62,549 bases of DNA from Myxacorys californica WJT36-NPBG1 (GTDB lineage: Bacteria > Cyanobacteriota > Cyanobacteriia > Leptolyngbyales > Leptolyngbyaceae), in contig JAHHHO010000031.1 in the NCBI GenBank assembly GCA_019359315.1, forward strand, positions 1-62,549, given 5' to 3'. Under the pieces are notes generated by a model. It ran no database searches, was not told the origin of the DNA, and worked only from the letters and a program-made list of their open reading frames with translations. Both the position numbers and the translations under genes were made by a program. Positions 17,514-25,795 of the stretch are shown piece after piece. Position 1 is the first letter of the stretch, and each line of letters begins with the position of its first letter.

Positions 17514-18296
17514 TCATAGCTGAACGAGTTGTGACGCTGAGTTAAAAAATTGCCGACAAATTCCCGTCGTCAAGGCGATCGCGCAAATCAATGACGCAAC
17601 CGCCAGCAGGATCAACACCACAATTTGCAGCGCGATCGCTTGAATCGGATTTGCGCCGCCGAGCAACTGACCGCTCAAAATACTAGGAAGAGTTGCTAAT
17701 CCAACAATCGTCATCGTGTTCAGCGTTGGCAGCACTCCCGCCCGAATGGCATCTCGGCGATAGGTCGCGATCGCTTGAGTCGGGGTTGCACCTAAACTCA
17801 GATGCGTCTCGATTTCCGCCCGATTTGACGTGAGGGTACTGACCAATCGCTCTCCGGCGATCGCGGCTCCATTCATCGCATTACTGAGGACGATCGCAAC
17901 CAACGGAATCAGAAACTGTGGGTTATACCAGGGCTGCGCCTGCACAATGAGCAGTTGAGCATAGCCAACCGTCAGGGCTGTACTGACGCCCAACGACCCA
18001 ATGACCCAAGGCATTAAGCGCGGCAGCTTTTGACTGATGCGATTGCGAGTGACGATCGCGGCGACCAGCAGCAGAATGATGGCGACAAACAGAATTAAGA
18101 ATGGACTCTGCGGCGGAGCGAATACAACCGTGAGGACGTAGCCCACGACGACGAGTTGAAGAATCGCTCGTCCGGTCGCGATGAGAAGATTGCCTTCGAG
18201 TCCGAGGCGCTGCCAGAGAGAGAGAGCGATCGCAGCAACGACTAATCCCAACGCCCAAAAAATCTGACCGAACGAATCTACGGCTTCAGCGTTCAA
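17514..18296 (-). CDS. fetB: FetB-type iron export ABC permease (UPF0014)
   Basis: 260 residues with about seven membrane segments, starting with IFWALGLVVAAIALSLW and ending with VVLILLAVASLICAIALTTGI. The family hallmarks are seen: RAILQLVVVGYVL, NRAEIETHLSLGATPTQA, RDAIRAGVLPTLNTMTIVGLATLPSILSGQLLGGANP. In enteric bacteria FetA (ATPase) and FetB export iron and confer oxidative-stress resistance. No ATPase gene lies beside this one, so the partner must be elsewhere. It is encoded 136 bp upstream of the KaiB-domain gene on the same strand. Confidence 0.82.
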   Translation of the reverse strand: MNAEAVDSFGQIFWALGLVVAAIALSLWQRLGLEGNLLIATGRAILQLVVVGYVLTVVFAPPQSPFLILFVAIILLLVAAIVTRNRISQKLPRLMPWVIGSLGVSTALTVGYAQLLIVQAQPWYNPQFLIPLVAIVLSNAMNGAAIAGERLVSTLTSNRAEIETHLSLGATPTQAIATYRRDAIRAGVLPTLNTMTIVGLATLPSILSGQLLGGANPIQAIALQIVVLILLAVASLICAIALTTGICRQFFNSASQLVQL

Positions 18297-18420
18297 TACT
18301 CTGTCCCTTCTCTACTACTCCGTCCCTCATCTTGCCAGATTGTAAGTTTATTGAAACAATGTAGTCACTTCACGGTCTAAAGCTTTATTAGATCCCCTTC
18401 AAGGTACGTGGTGAAACTGA

Positions 18421-19542
18421 GTGACTACCATTCCCCCTTTTGACCTTTCAGAACAGTTCAAGCTCATTGGTTCCGATATCAATCAAGCCGTTTTAGAGGT
18501 GCTTGCCTCCGGTCGTTATATCGGCGGCGCAACGATTGAAAATTTTGAAAACCAGTTTGCCACCTACATTGGAGCCTCCGAATGCGTAACCTGCAATTCG
18601 GGAACAGACGCTCTCTACCTTGCCTTGCGATCGCTCAAGATCGGGGCAGGAGATCACGTCATCACCTCGCCCTTTACCTTCATTGCCACCGCAGAAACGA
18701 TTAGCGCGGTCGGGGCAACGCCTGTGTTTGTTGACATCGATCCGCGCACGTTTAACTTCAATTTAGATCAAGTTGAAGCTGCCATTACCCCCCAAACGAA
18801 AGCGATCGTTCCCATCCATCTGTTCGGGCAACCCGTCGATATGACGCGGTTGATGGCGATCGCGACCGCTCACAATTTAGCCGTGATCGAAGACTGCGCT
18901 CAAGCTACGGGAGCTGAATGGGCAGGTCAAAAGGTGGGCAGCATCGGACATGTTGGCTGTTTTAGCTTTTATCCAACCAAAAATCTCGGCGCATGTGGTG
19001 ACGGCGGCGCGATCATCACGAACGATCCTGAACTTGCCGCTACGGTCAAAATGCTACGCGACCACGGGCGGCGCAGTGGCTACTATCACGAAGAACATGG
19101 CGTCAACAGCCGACTCGATGCGATTCAAGCGGCTATTCTGCAAATCAAGCTTCGCTATCTAGACACTTGGAACGAGCAGCGTCGCCGCGTTGCTGATCGC
19201 TACCATCAGCTTTTATCACCGCTTTCTGACCTTGTTCTGCCTCATGAAATTGCAGGCGGGCGCTGCGTTTGGAATCAGTACACAATTCGAGTGACTGAAA
19301 CCGAAGCCGAACGCCGCGATGCGGTCAAACGTGCCTTGCAAGAAAGAGGGGTCACATCGATGATTTACTACCCCTATCCGCTGCATCAACAGCCGATTTA
19401 CCAGTCGTTGGGCTATCAACTCGGTCAATTGCCAGAAGCCGATCGCGCTGCCCGCGAAGTGCTGTCCTTGCCAATGTTTCCCGAACTGTCTGAACTGCAA
19501 CAAGACCAAGTTGTTTACAGTTTGAAAGATTCGTTAGCTTGA
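18421..19542 (+). CDS. DegT/DnrJ/EryC1-family PLP aminotransferase
   Basis: 373 residues from a GTG start. A sugar aminotransferase of the DegT/EryC1 class, which transfers an amino group to keto-sugar nucleotides in cell-surface polysaccharide synthesis. Visible: YIGGATIENFENQFATYIG, CNSGTDALYLAL, SPFTFIATAETI, VPIHLFGQPVDM, VIEDCAQATGA, and the PLP lysine in FSFYPTKNLGACGDGGAI (about 189-206). The C-terminal RCVWNQYTIR...YYPYPLHQQPIYQ is also typical. The substrate cannot be read from sequence. It stands alone, with a terminator-like hairpin after it. Confidence 0.85.
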   Translation: MTTIPPFDLSEQFKLIGSDINQAVLEVLASGRYIGGATIENFENQFATYIGASECVTCNSGTDALYLALRSLKIGAGDHVITSPFTFIATAETISAVGATPVFVDIDPRTFNFNLDQVEAAITPQTKAIVPIHLFGQPVDMTRLMAIATAHNLAVIEDCAQATGAEWAGQKVGSIGHVGCFSFYPTKNLGACGDGGAIITNDPELAATVKMLRDHGRRSGYYHEEHGVNSRLDAIQAAILQIKLRYLDTWNEQRRRVADRYHQLLSPLSDLVLPHEIAGGRCVWNQYTIRVTETEAERRDAVKRALQERGVTSMIYYPYPLHQQPIYQSLGYQLGQLPEADRAAREVLSLPMFPELSELQQDQVVYSLKDSLA

Positions 19543-19597
19543 AGCGAGCCTAATTTTCGTTGGCAAAAAGCTTGCCATTCTTGCCTGGTCTCAATTT

Positions 19598-19624
19598 GAG
19601 CCGCATTTTGGTTTGGCTCTTTTC
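19598..19624 (+). terminator. Possible terminator after the DegT aminotransferase
   Basis: GAGCC (19598-19602) pairs with GGCTC (19615-19619), followed by a T run. The stem is only 5 bp, so this is weak. A second small hairpin, GGCAA/TTGCC, lies just before it at 19562-19576. Confidence 0.4.
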
Positions 19625-19837
19625 CGTTTCAGAAGTTGTAGTTTTATATACTAGAATGATATGTAAAGCAACAAATGGTAATCCTTCAAGCGGCAGTCGG
19701 GCATCAAGAGATTCGCTGAGCCTTTGATCATTAAACTTGTGATGAAAGGAGTTAGTAGAAGTGGAAAATACGGTTGCAAGGCTCAACTGCTGGTGATGGT
19801 TGTCCGCATCCTTCGTTTCAAGAGGTATTAAAAACCC

Positions 19838-21550
19838 GTGGGTCGAATTTCCCTTTCTCACCTAAGACAGTATGACGCTGCCGCGATCGCACGATACTAC
19901 AGTCTCCGCCCGTGGCGAGCCATTTGGCGATCGCTGCGAATCATTTGGTACTTCGCTGGTTTCATTCTTGGACTCAAGTTTGATCAGTGGTTTGACCAAT
20001 CAGAGCGGGAAAAACCTCATCGCGCCGCGCAATTGCGGCACCTTCTGACGGCGTTAGGCCCAGCATTCATTAAAGTCGGACAGGCACTCTCTACACGTCC
20101 TGATCTGATTCGGCGAGATTTTCTAGATGAACTAATTAAACTGCAAGATCGGCTACCGCCGTTTCCTAACGACATTGCGTTTCGCATTCTGCGTCTAGAT
20201 CTAGACGCAGAAATCGATGAGGTTTTTGATGACTTCTCTCCAGACCCGATCGCGGCAGCGAGTCTGGCACAGGTTTATAAAGCACGCCTCAAAACTGGAG
20301 AAGAGGTTGCAATCAAGGTTCAGCGTCCAAATCTGCTACCCACATTGACGCTTGATTTGTATCTTATGCGGTGGGCGGCGGGATGGCTGTCTCCTTGGTT
20401 GCCGTTGAATTTGGGACACGATCTGACGTTGATTGTGGATGAATTTGGAACCAAGCTGTTTGAGGAGATTGACTATCTCAACGAAGGACGCAATGCTGAG
20501 AAATTCGCGAACAACTTCCGCAACGATCCAACCGTGAAAGTGCCCAAAATCTACTGGCGGCACTGCACGCAGCGAGTTTTAGTTCTGGAGTGGATTCACG
20601 GCTTCAAGTTGACCGATACGGTGTCAATTCAGCAAGCTGGCATGAATTCCGATGCGCTGATCCGCATCGGCGTCACAGCAGGGCTGCGTCAACTATTGGA
20701 GTATGGCTTCTTTCATGCCGATCCGCATCCTGGCAACCTGTTTGCTGTTGCTGGAGATCGCGGCGCTCAAATGGCGTTTATCGACTTTGGCATGATGGAT
20801 CAGCTTGAAGAAGAAGCGAAAGAAACGCTCGTTGATGCCGTTGTACACCTAATTAATAAAGATTACACAGACTTAGCCCACGATTTCGTCAAGCTTGGGT
20901 TTTTGGCTCCCGGAACCGACATCTACCCGATCGTACCTGCGCTCGAATCGGTTCTCGGTGACATCATGGGCGAGAGCGTCCGAGATTTCAACTTCAAAAC
21001 GATTACCGATCGTTTTAGCGAGTTGATGTACGACTATCCCTTCCGAGTACCTGCGAAATTTGCGCTGATTATCCGATCACTCGTCACTCAAGAAGGCTTG
21101 GCGCTGACTCTCAATCCTAATTTCAAAATCGTCGAGGTGGCCTACCCCTATGTCGCCCGTCGATTGCTCACCGGAGAATCGCCGCGATTGCGTCGTCGCC
21201 TGATCGAAGTTCTGTTCAAGGATGGAAAATTCCAGTGGCAGCGCTTGGAAAACATGATTGCGATCGCGCGGTCAGACAGTAGCTTTGACCTTTTACCAAC
21301 CGCTCAGCTCGGCTTAAGCTATCTGCTTTCAGATGAAGGACGATATCTTCGTCAGCAGCTACTCTTAGCCCTTACCGAAGATGATCGCCTCCATACCGAA
21401 GAAGTTCAACAGTTGTGGAACCTGATCAAAGATGACATTCAACCCGCTCGCATCTTGGGTGCAGCATGGGGCGCGTTAGCAAGCTTCTCGACTACTCGCG
21501 CTGCCGCTCTGATTCCGTCAATGATGCCTCTCACAAATTCGAGACCCTAA
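19838..21550 (+). CDS. ABC1/AarF-UbiB family atypical kinase
   Basis: 570 residues from GTG. Atypical protein-kinase-like family involved in quinone and prenyl-lipid metabolism (UbiB/COQ8, plastid ABC1K). Motifs: KVGQALSTRPDLIRRDFLDEL (KxGQ, about 75-95), the Ala-rich loop AAASLAQVYKARL that replaces the glycine loop, VAIKVQRP, FHADPHPGNLF (catalytic HxDxHPGN) and FIDFGMM (DFG). The family is 500-660 residues, so it is complete. Cyanobacteria carry several copies. The plastoquinone or tocopherol link is family knowledge, not shown here. The upstream gap is 295 bp. Confidence 0.88.
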   Translation: MGRISLSHLRQYDAAAIARYYSLRPWRAIWRSLRIIWYFAGFILGLKFDQWFDQSEREKPHRAAQLRHLLTALGPAFIKVGQALSTRPDLIRRDFLDELIKLQDRLPPFPNDIAFRILRLDLDAEIDEVFDDFSPDPIAAASLAQVYKARLKTGEEVAIKVQRPNLLPTLTLDLYLMRWAAGWLSPWLPLNLGHDLTLIVDEFGTKLFEEIDYLNEGRNAEKFANNFRNDPTVKVPKIYWRHCTQRVLVLEWIHGFKLTDTVSIQQAGMNSDALIRIGVTAGLRQLLEYGFFHADPHPGNLFAVAGDRGAQMAFIDFGMMDQLEEEAKETLVDAVVHLINKDYTDLAHDFVKLGFLAPGTDIYPIVPALESVLGDIMGESVRDFNFKTITDRFSELMYDYPFRVPAKFALIIRSLVTQEGLALTLNPNFKIVEVAYPYVARRLLTGESPRLRRRLIEVLFKDGKFQWQRLENMIAIARSDSSFDLLPTAQLGLSYLLSDEGRYLRQQLLLALTEDDRLHTEEVQQLWNLIKDDIQPARILGAAWGALASFSTTRAAALIPSMMPLTNSRP

Positions 21551-21631
21551 CCTGAGGACGAATCGTTATAGGATTACAGATGACGAAAGGTAACGATTCC
21601 TGGTCTGATCTATAACCCCTCCCAACACACC

Positions 21632-22006
21632 GTGAATTACTTTTTTCCTCAGCCTCCCTATCTTCTGTTGTGTGCAGGTCTGCTTGCTAGTCTTGCCTCG
21701 GGATTAGCGTTTCAGGCCGTGCTGACACAATCGGTTCGAGACTGGTCTCAAAATCGCTCGACTCGTAGCCTCGCGAATATGCGTGGATTCAATCTTTTCC
21801 TGCCGTTTTTAGGCATGGCAGGCGGCGCGTGCTTCTTTCTTGCGGCGGGCGTTGAGATTTTTGGATTTCCGACGAAACTTGCCTATGCGATCGCGGTTCC
21901 GATGACGATTTTTACCAGTTGGCTGGTGTGGTCGCAACTGGGCAAGATCTTAGCTCAAATCGAAGAAGGCGGATCTGCCGCCCTAGATTTAGATTCTTTC
22001 CGCTAA
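21632..22006 (+). CDS. Small membrane protein, cyanobacterial hypothetical
   Basis: 124 residues from GTG. Three hydrophobic helices: LLLCAGLLASLASGLAFQAVL (about 10-30), FLPFLGMAGGACFFLAAGVEIF (about 55-75) and LAYAIAVPMTIFTSWLVWSQL (about 83-103). A short acidic tail follows (EEGGSAALDLDSF). No motif tells function. It follows the AarF/UbiB gene by 82 bp on the same strand and may be cotranscribed. An inverted repeat at 22015-22042 ends the unit. Confidence 0.6.
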   Translation: MNYFFPQPPYLLLCAGLLASLASGLAFQAVLTQSVRDWSQNRSTRSLANMRGFNLFLPFLGMAGGACFFLAAGVEIFGFPTKLAYAIAVPMTIFTSWLVWSQLGKILAQIEEGGSAALDLDSFR

Positions 22007-22014
22007 CAGGTCGG

Positions 22015-22042
22015 GGGAAGTTGGCATCAGTTCCAATTTCCC
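22015..22042. terminator. Bidirectional terminator-like hairpin
   Basis: GGGAAGTTGG (22015-22024) pairs with CCAATTTCCC (22033-22042) through 10 bp including one G-T pair. The loop is 8 nt. It lies exactly between two convergent genes. Confidence 0.5.
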
Positions 22043-22939
22043 TTAGCGATTGCTCAACCGTTGAAGCTGCTGTTGCGTTTTCGTTGCCCACGGCGAATTG
22101 CCTTGAGCAGAATAAAGATCTTTGGCATAGGCAAGTATTCGTTTGGCTTCTTGCAAATTTCCTTTTCGCACAAACGCTAGACCCGCCGCGTAGTAAGCAT
22201 TAGCAAATTTTGGATTGGCTTTAGTGGCTTGCCGAAAGGCAGATAGTGCGCCCTCTAAATCGTTTTGGGTATAGAGAATTGATCCCAAACTATAGTGGGC
22301 GACTGCATAACTTGGATTGCGCCTAATTGCTTGTTTAAATGCGGCGATCGCATCAGCTGATTTACCTTGACGCTGATAGACTAATCCCAAATGGTAGAGC
22401 GGTTCTGAGGCATTCTCGCTTAGTTTTGCCGCTTGCTGAAACGCCTTGATTGCGCCCTGCTGGTCGCCGGATTGTGCCAAAAGCAGTCCAAGATTGTAGT
22501 GGGACAATCCTAATTTTGGGTCAAGATCGAGCGACCGCTGTAAATACTGTTTTGCTTGCGGTAGATTACTGCCTTCTAGCAGTGCGGCTCCCAAGTTGGC
22601 GTAGGCCAAGGCGAAATTGGGACTCGATTGCGTCGCGAGATAAAACGCGTCGGCAGCGCCCTGGAGTTGTCCTTGTTGCCGGAGCGCGAGTCCTAAGTTG
22701 TAGTGTGCTGCGGTTAATCTTGGATTGAGGCGAGCGGCTTCGCGAAATGATGCGATCGCGTCATTCAGTCGTCTTTGTTGTACAAACTGCAAGCCCTGAT
22801 TGACGATCGCTTCAGCCGATTTTTCTGGCGTTTGGGCCACTACAAAGGGCAATTGAGGGGGTAACACTAGAGGACTGAGGGAAAGCAGCCCGCTCACCAT
22901 GAGCAAGCTTAGAGGTTTCAAAAATGGCTGACCAGGCAT
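22043..22939 (-). CDS. Secreted TPR protein
   Basis: 298 residues. N-terminal signal peptide (hydrophobic LLMVSGLLSLSPLVL, cut near VVAQ). About six consecutive TPR repeats of the G-N-x-x-A-x-Y-N-L-G-x-x-L type follow (LTAAHYNLGLALRQQGQLQGAADAF and similar, residues ~68-270). A periplasmic scaffold role is likely, and partners are unknown. The repeats AHYNLGLAL, AYANLGAAL, SHYNLGLLL, LYHLGLVY, AHYSLGSIL and AYYAAGLAF are each 34 residues apart. Confidence 0.78.
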   Translation of the reverse strand: MPGQPFLKPLSLLMVSGLLSLSPLVLPPQLPFVVAQTPEKSAEAIVNQGLQFVQQRRLNDAIASFREAARLNPRLTAAHYNLGLALRQQGQLQGAADAFYLATQSSPNFALAYANLGAALLEGSNLPQAKQYLQRSLDLDPKLGLSHYNLGLLLAQSGDQQGAIKAFQQAAKLSENASEPLYHLGLVYQRQGKSADAIAAFKQAIRRNPSYAVAHYSLGSILYTQNDLEGALSAFRQATKANPKFANAYYAAGLAFVRKGNLQEAKRILAYAKDLYSAQGNSPWATKTQQQLQRLSNR

Positions 22940-23384
22940 AATGACTTACACACTATTCGCGAAAGCGCAACGTTTACAGGATACGCAGCCAATCATAACA
23001 GCAGAACATCGCTTAGCTTGTTTGAGCGCGGATCAGAATGAAAAAGAAAACGTTGAATTGAGTTCAACCTAAATCAGCAGCGGCTAACAACCTCTCCCAC
23101 GACTTCCGGGTAAGCTGCCATTCAACTTGGTTCCATCCTCGCGATCGCATCCAGTCTGAGCTAGGAGGTGTGCCAATGACCACAAATCCATATCGCTGTG
23201 CTAATCAGGCAACGCGCAAATTTGCACTGACAGAAATGCCTCGAATCTCTCTTAACCCCATCTCCCGAAACCCAAACTCGATCAACGCTTTTGCCATCTC
23301 GATTCGCACAGGCTTAGCGCTCCAAAATTGGAGCGCTAAGCCTGTGCCAGTTCTGCTTAATCCGTGTCGCTTTAAAGTCGGACA
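22940..23384. other. 445-bp region between TPR and caspase-like genes
   Basis: Holds the small ORF at 23176 and the 19-bp perfect hairpin at 23307-23346. Otherwise no gene or clear promoter was seen. Confidence 0.45.
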
Positions 23385-23388
23385 TTAG
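23176..23388 (+). CDS. Small ORF with a strong ribosome site; probably degenerate
   Basis: An ATG at 23176 follows AGGAGG (23163-23168) at 7 bp spacing, better than most real starts here. The 70-residue product is unlike anything I know and runs through a perfect 19-bp hairpin (23307-23346). Its last bases overlap the stop of the convergent caspase-like gene. It could be a small protein, a remnant cut by the palindrome, or chance. No hydrophobic segment or known domain was seen. Confidence 0.28.
   Translation: MTTNPYRCANQATRKFALTEMPRISLNPISRNPNSINAFAISIRTGLALQNWSAKPVPVLLNPCRFKVGH
23307..23346. repeat. Perfect 19-bp hairpin (2-nt loop)
   Basis: Arms 23307-23325 and 23328-23346 are exact reverse complements, separated by AA. 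It lies just beyond the stop codon of the caspase-like gene, so it could stop that transcript. There is no T run on the minus strand. Confidence 0.85.
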
Positions 23389-24920
23389 CGTGCCTTCTGC
23401 CACTGTTTGATCGACTTTTGGGCTTCAGCGTAAATTTGAGGGCTCTCTCTTGGAACTAGTTGCGCGGCAGCGATCGCTTGCTTATAGTTCTTTTGCTGAG
23501 CGCGTTTCTGCGATATCTCTAAAATATCGCTGCTCCAGCGCTTAATATCTTGCTGAGCTTGATTATAAAGAGGATCAGATGGAGGAATTTTCAGCGCAAG
23601 TAAGATCGCTTTGTTGGCATCGGAAGCGTTAACTGGCTTGATCAGCGATCGCGCATTCTCTAAAACTTGCTGACTAGCGGTTGCTGGCGGAGCAACTGCT
23701 TTTGGAGTTGCGCCAGATGAGTTCTGTTGCGCGGCAGGTTTTGAACCTTGAGACGAAACGCCATCAACTGGGGCTGAAGCAGATTGAGCGCCATTGGAAC
23801 TATTGACAGCGGGCGGGGTTGCGGTTTGTTGCCCAAAGAAATTATCACGCTGTCGCCACAGCACACCGAGCAGCAAGACTAGCAGCAGGGCGCTACCCCC
23901 AAACAAAACTTTCTCCCACAGAGATTCGTCCGGGGCATTGCTGACTGCTACCTTTGCGGGCTTAGGCTCTAACTTTGGAGGAGCAACGGGTTTTAGAGGT
24001 AGAAATACCGGATCGGGTTGGGAATCTAGTTCCATGACATTCGGGGTTTCCTGAATATAAGATGCAGGAGGTGCTTCTATAGCGACAGGAGCGGCATCCA
24101 TAATGGAGGTGTCAAAAAAGTCGTCTTCAACCGTAAACGGATTGGGAATAGCTGGTTTCCACGGCTCGGTTTCTGCCCAATTGACCGGAGTGATGACCTG
24201 ATAGACCTGTTCTGGATTCGAGACCACGAGAACTGGATGCTGCACTGGGCGATCGTGGTGATTGCATAGTTCAGGAAGACGGGCGGTCATAAACTCTTCT
24301 AGCCCAGAGAGCGTCGAGCATTGATGCGATCGCAGTCCTTCTACCAGCGCGGTTGTAAATAATCCCTGATTGAGCGCCATGACTTCGTGAGAAAACTCGT
24401 CCGGGCGACACGACAGCAGTGTGGGAACGCCAAATTCTTTGGCTAACGCCGCAGTTTGAGCGCCAAGATTCTCTCCGGCTAAGATGCCTTGACTATGGTT
24501 GATGTCGAGCAGCAGCAGCAAGCGCTCGGTCGGCAGAGTGCTGAGTTGCTCAAACAGCGATCGCATCGTGACGCCTGTTGAAGCGACGTCGGCAGGATTG
24601 CCTTCAATGCCTAATAAATAATCTTGTCCGTCGAGGCAGACGCCATAGCCACTGAAAAACACCCATACCCAATCTTCGGGACGGGCCAATTCTTGCTTAA
24701 AAAAGCTAATCCAGTGCTGCAAGTTGTCTCGACTGGGATACGTTGAGCGACCTACTACTTCTGGAGAAGTGTCAGTCATGAGAATACAGTGATCGGGTAA
24801 AAAACCGGCTTCACTAACCAAGGCTTCACAGAGGGACTGTGCATCTTGTTGGGCAAAATTAAGCGGCTGAAGAGAACGATAGTGATTAATACCTACTGTA
24901 ATTGCCCAATAGTTGGCCAT
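23385..24920 (-). CDS. Orthocaspase-like (peptidase C14) pseudo-enzyme with membrane anchor
   Basis: 511 residues from ATG 24920, which has GAGGTG upstream. Residues 1-230 form a caspase-like p20 fold: YWAITVGINHY, LCEALVSEAGF, VWVFFSGYG, LLLLLDINHSQG. The catalytic His of the usual SGHG is Tyr92, and the catalytic Cys of the usual D-x-C-H-S is Asn141. Both catalytic residues are therefore gone. This Tyr/Asn type is recorded for some cyanobacterial orthocaspases. A Pro-rich linker, one transmembrane helix (LLLVLLLGVLW) and a Gln/Ser/Ala-rich outside region follow. The C-terminal ~80 residues are charged and helical. It likely acts as a scaffold or regulator. Divergent from the gene at 25080. 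Confidence 0.8.
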   Translation of the reverse strand: MANYWAITVGINHYRSLQPLNFAQQDAQSLCEALVSEAGFLPDHCILMTDTSPEVVGRSTYPSRDNLQHWISFFKQELARPEDWVWVFFSGYGVCLDGQDYLLGIEGNPADVASTGVTMRSLFEQLSTLPTERLLLLLDINHSQGILAGENLGAQTAALAKEFGVPTLLSCRPDEFSHEVMALNQGLFTTALVEGLRSHQCSTLSGLEEFMTARLPELCNHHDRPVQHPVLVVSNPEQVYQVITPVNWAETEPWKPAIPNPFTVEDDFFDTSIMDAAPVAIEAPPASYIQETPNVMELDSQPDPVFLPLKPVAPPKLEPKPAKVAVSNAPDESLWEKVLFGGSALLLVLLLGVLWRQRDNFFGQQTATPPAVNSSNGAQSASAPVDGVSSQGSKPAAQQNSSGATPKAVAPPATASQQVLENARSLIKPVNASDANKAILLALKIPPSDPLYNQAQQDIKRWSSDILEISQKRAQQKNYKQAIAAAQLVPRESPQIYAEAQKSIKQWQKAR

Positions 24921-25079
24921 CGCAGACACCTCGGAAGTACATTTGTGATCCACGCTTCAAAAATAACGTGCAAACAAACACATGATAGAAAAAAAAGGCT
25001 TTTTTGAAACATCAAACTCTGATCAATCAGACGATTTGCTGTCCATTCTGAGTTTGATTCTTTTGTTACTTCTAAATTC

Positions 25080-25679
25080 ATGGCTTCACACTCAAAATTT
25101 GCGTTCAGGGTTACGCTAGCGTTCGGTCTGTCTGGACTACTGTGGGGAATCGATACTACGATCGTTTCGCCAAGAGCGGCTCAAGCCTCTGTAGCACGGG
25201 TTGATCTAGCGCTCGTTCGCTTGCCTAGCGAGAGCTTTGAGTCTCTAGCGCGACGGGCAGAACTAGCGGCACGGGCTGCTGTGCAGCGAAGTTTCGATAA
25301 AGACATTTTGACGAGTAATACTTCAGTAATTGTCACAGGTCAAGCCAGTGGCTTAGAAGCCCCAATTCTGTCGATCAACGTCAGTCGTGAGCAGTGGCGC
25401 ACTCAGCCTGATTCGCGTCGATGGGCCACTTACTACAAGTCGGCAAAACTACTGCTTGATTTTGGCACGCTTAATCTCGGCACAGTCGGTGGAACAGTGG
25501 GCGGGGGGATGTCGAGTCCGGCAGCTAGTCCTCCATTACCTCTCTCTGTTCCGAACGTAGCTCCACCCAAATCTACGGCTAGAAAATCAGCACCTTCTCT
25601 GCCAGTGGTAACTCCTGCCCAATCACCGGAGATCTTGCGATCGCAGACGCCTTTACCACCTCCCCAGCTTCCCAAGTAA
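25080..25679 (+). CDS. Secreted protein of unknown function
   Basis: 199 residues. Signal peptide (MASHSKFAFRVTLAFGLSGLLWGI..., AQA cleavage near 35). A folded part (about 37-135) contains SFESLARRAELAARAAVQRSFDKDILTSNTSVIVTG and SINVSREQWRTQPD. The tail is Gly/Pro/Ser-rich and disordered, ending LPPPQLPK. No family was recognised. The gene is divergent from the caspase-like gene (160 bp gap) and is followed by a bidirectional terminator. Confidence 0.55.
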   Translation: MASHSKFAFRVTLAFGLSGLLWGIDTTIVSPRAAQASVARVDLALVRLPSESFESLARRAELAARAAVQRSFDKDILTSNTSVIVTGQASGLEAPILSINVSREQWRTQPDSRRWATYYKSAKLLLDFGTLNLGTVGGTVGGGMSSPAASPPLPLSVPNVAPPKSTARKSAPSLPVVTPAQSPEILRSQTPLPPPQLPK

Positions 25680-25716
25680 GTGGTTTTCATCATTGGTCGA
25701 TCATTGCTCAACAAAA

Positions 25717-25774
25717 AAGCAAGGAATTTTAAGTGTTCTTCCCCTTTGGGAAACGAAACCTTTATTCCTTGCTT
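25717..25774. terminator. Bidirectional terminator
   Basis: Arms AAGCAAGGAAT (25717-25727) and ATTCCTTGCTT (25764-25774) are perfect. An inner stem TTCCC/GGGAA (about 25739-25752) lies inside. It lies between convergent genes. Confidence 0.65.
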
Positions 25775-25795
25775 AGAAACTATTTAGTCGAACGA

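Noticed and set aside
19550-19861. 103-residue minus-strand frame
   Set aside because: It overlaps the terminator-like stretch and the start of the AarF gene; composition is not protein-like.
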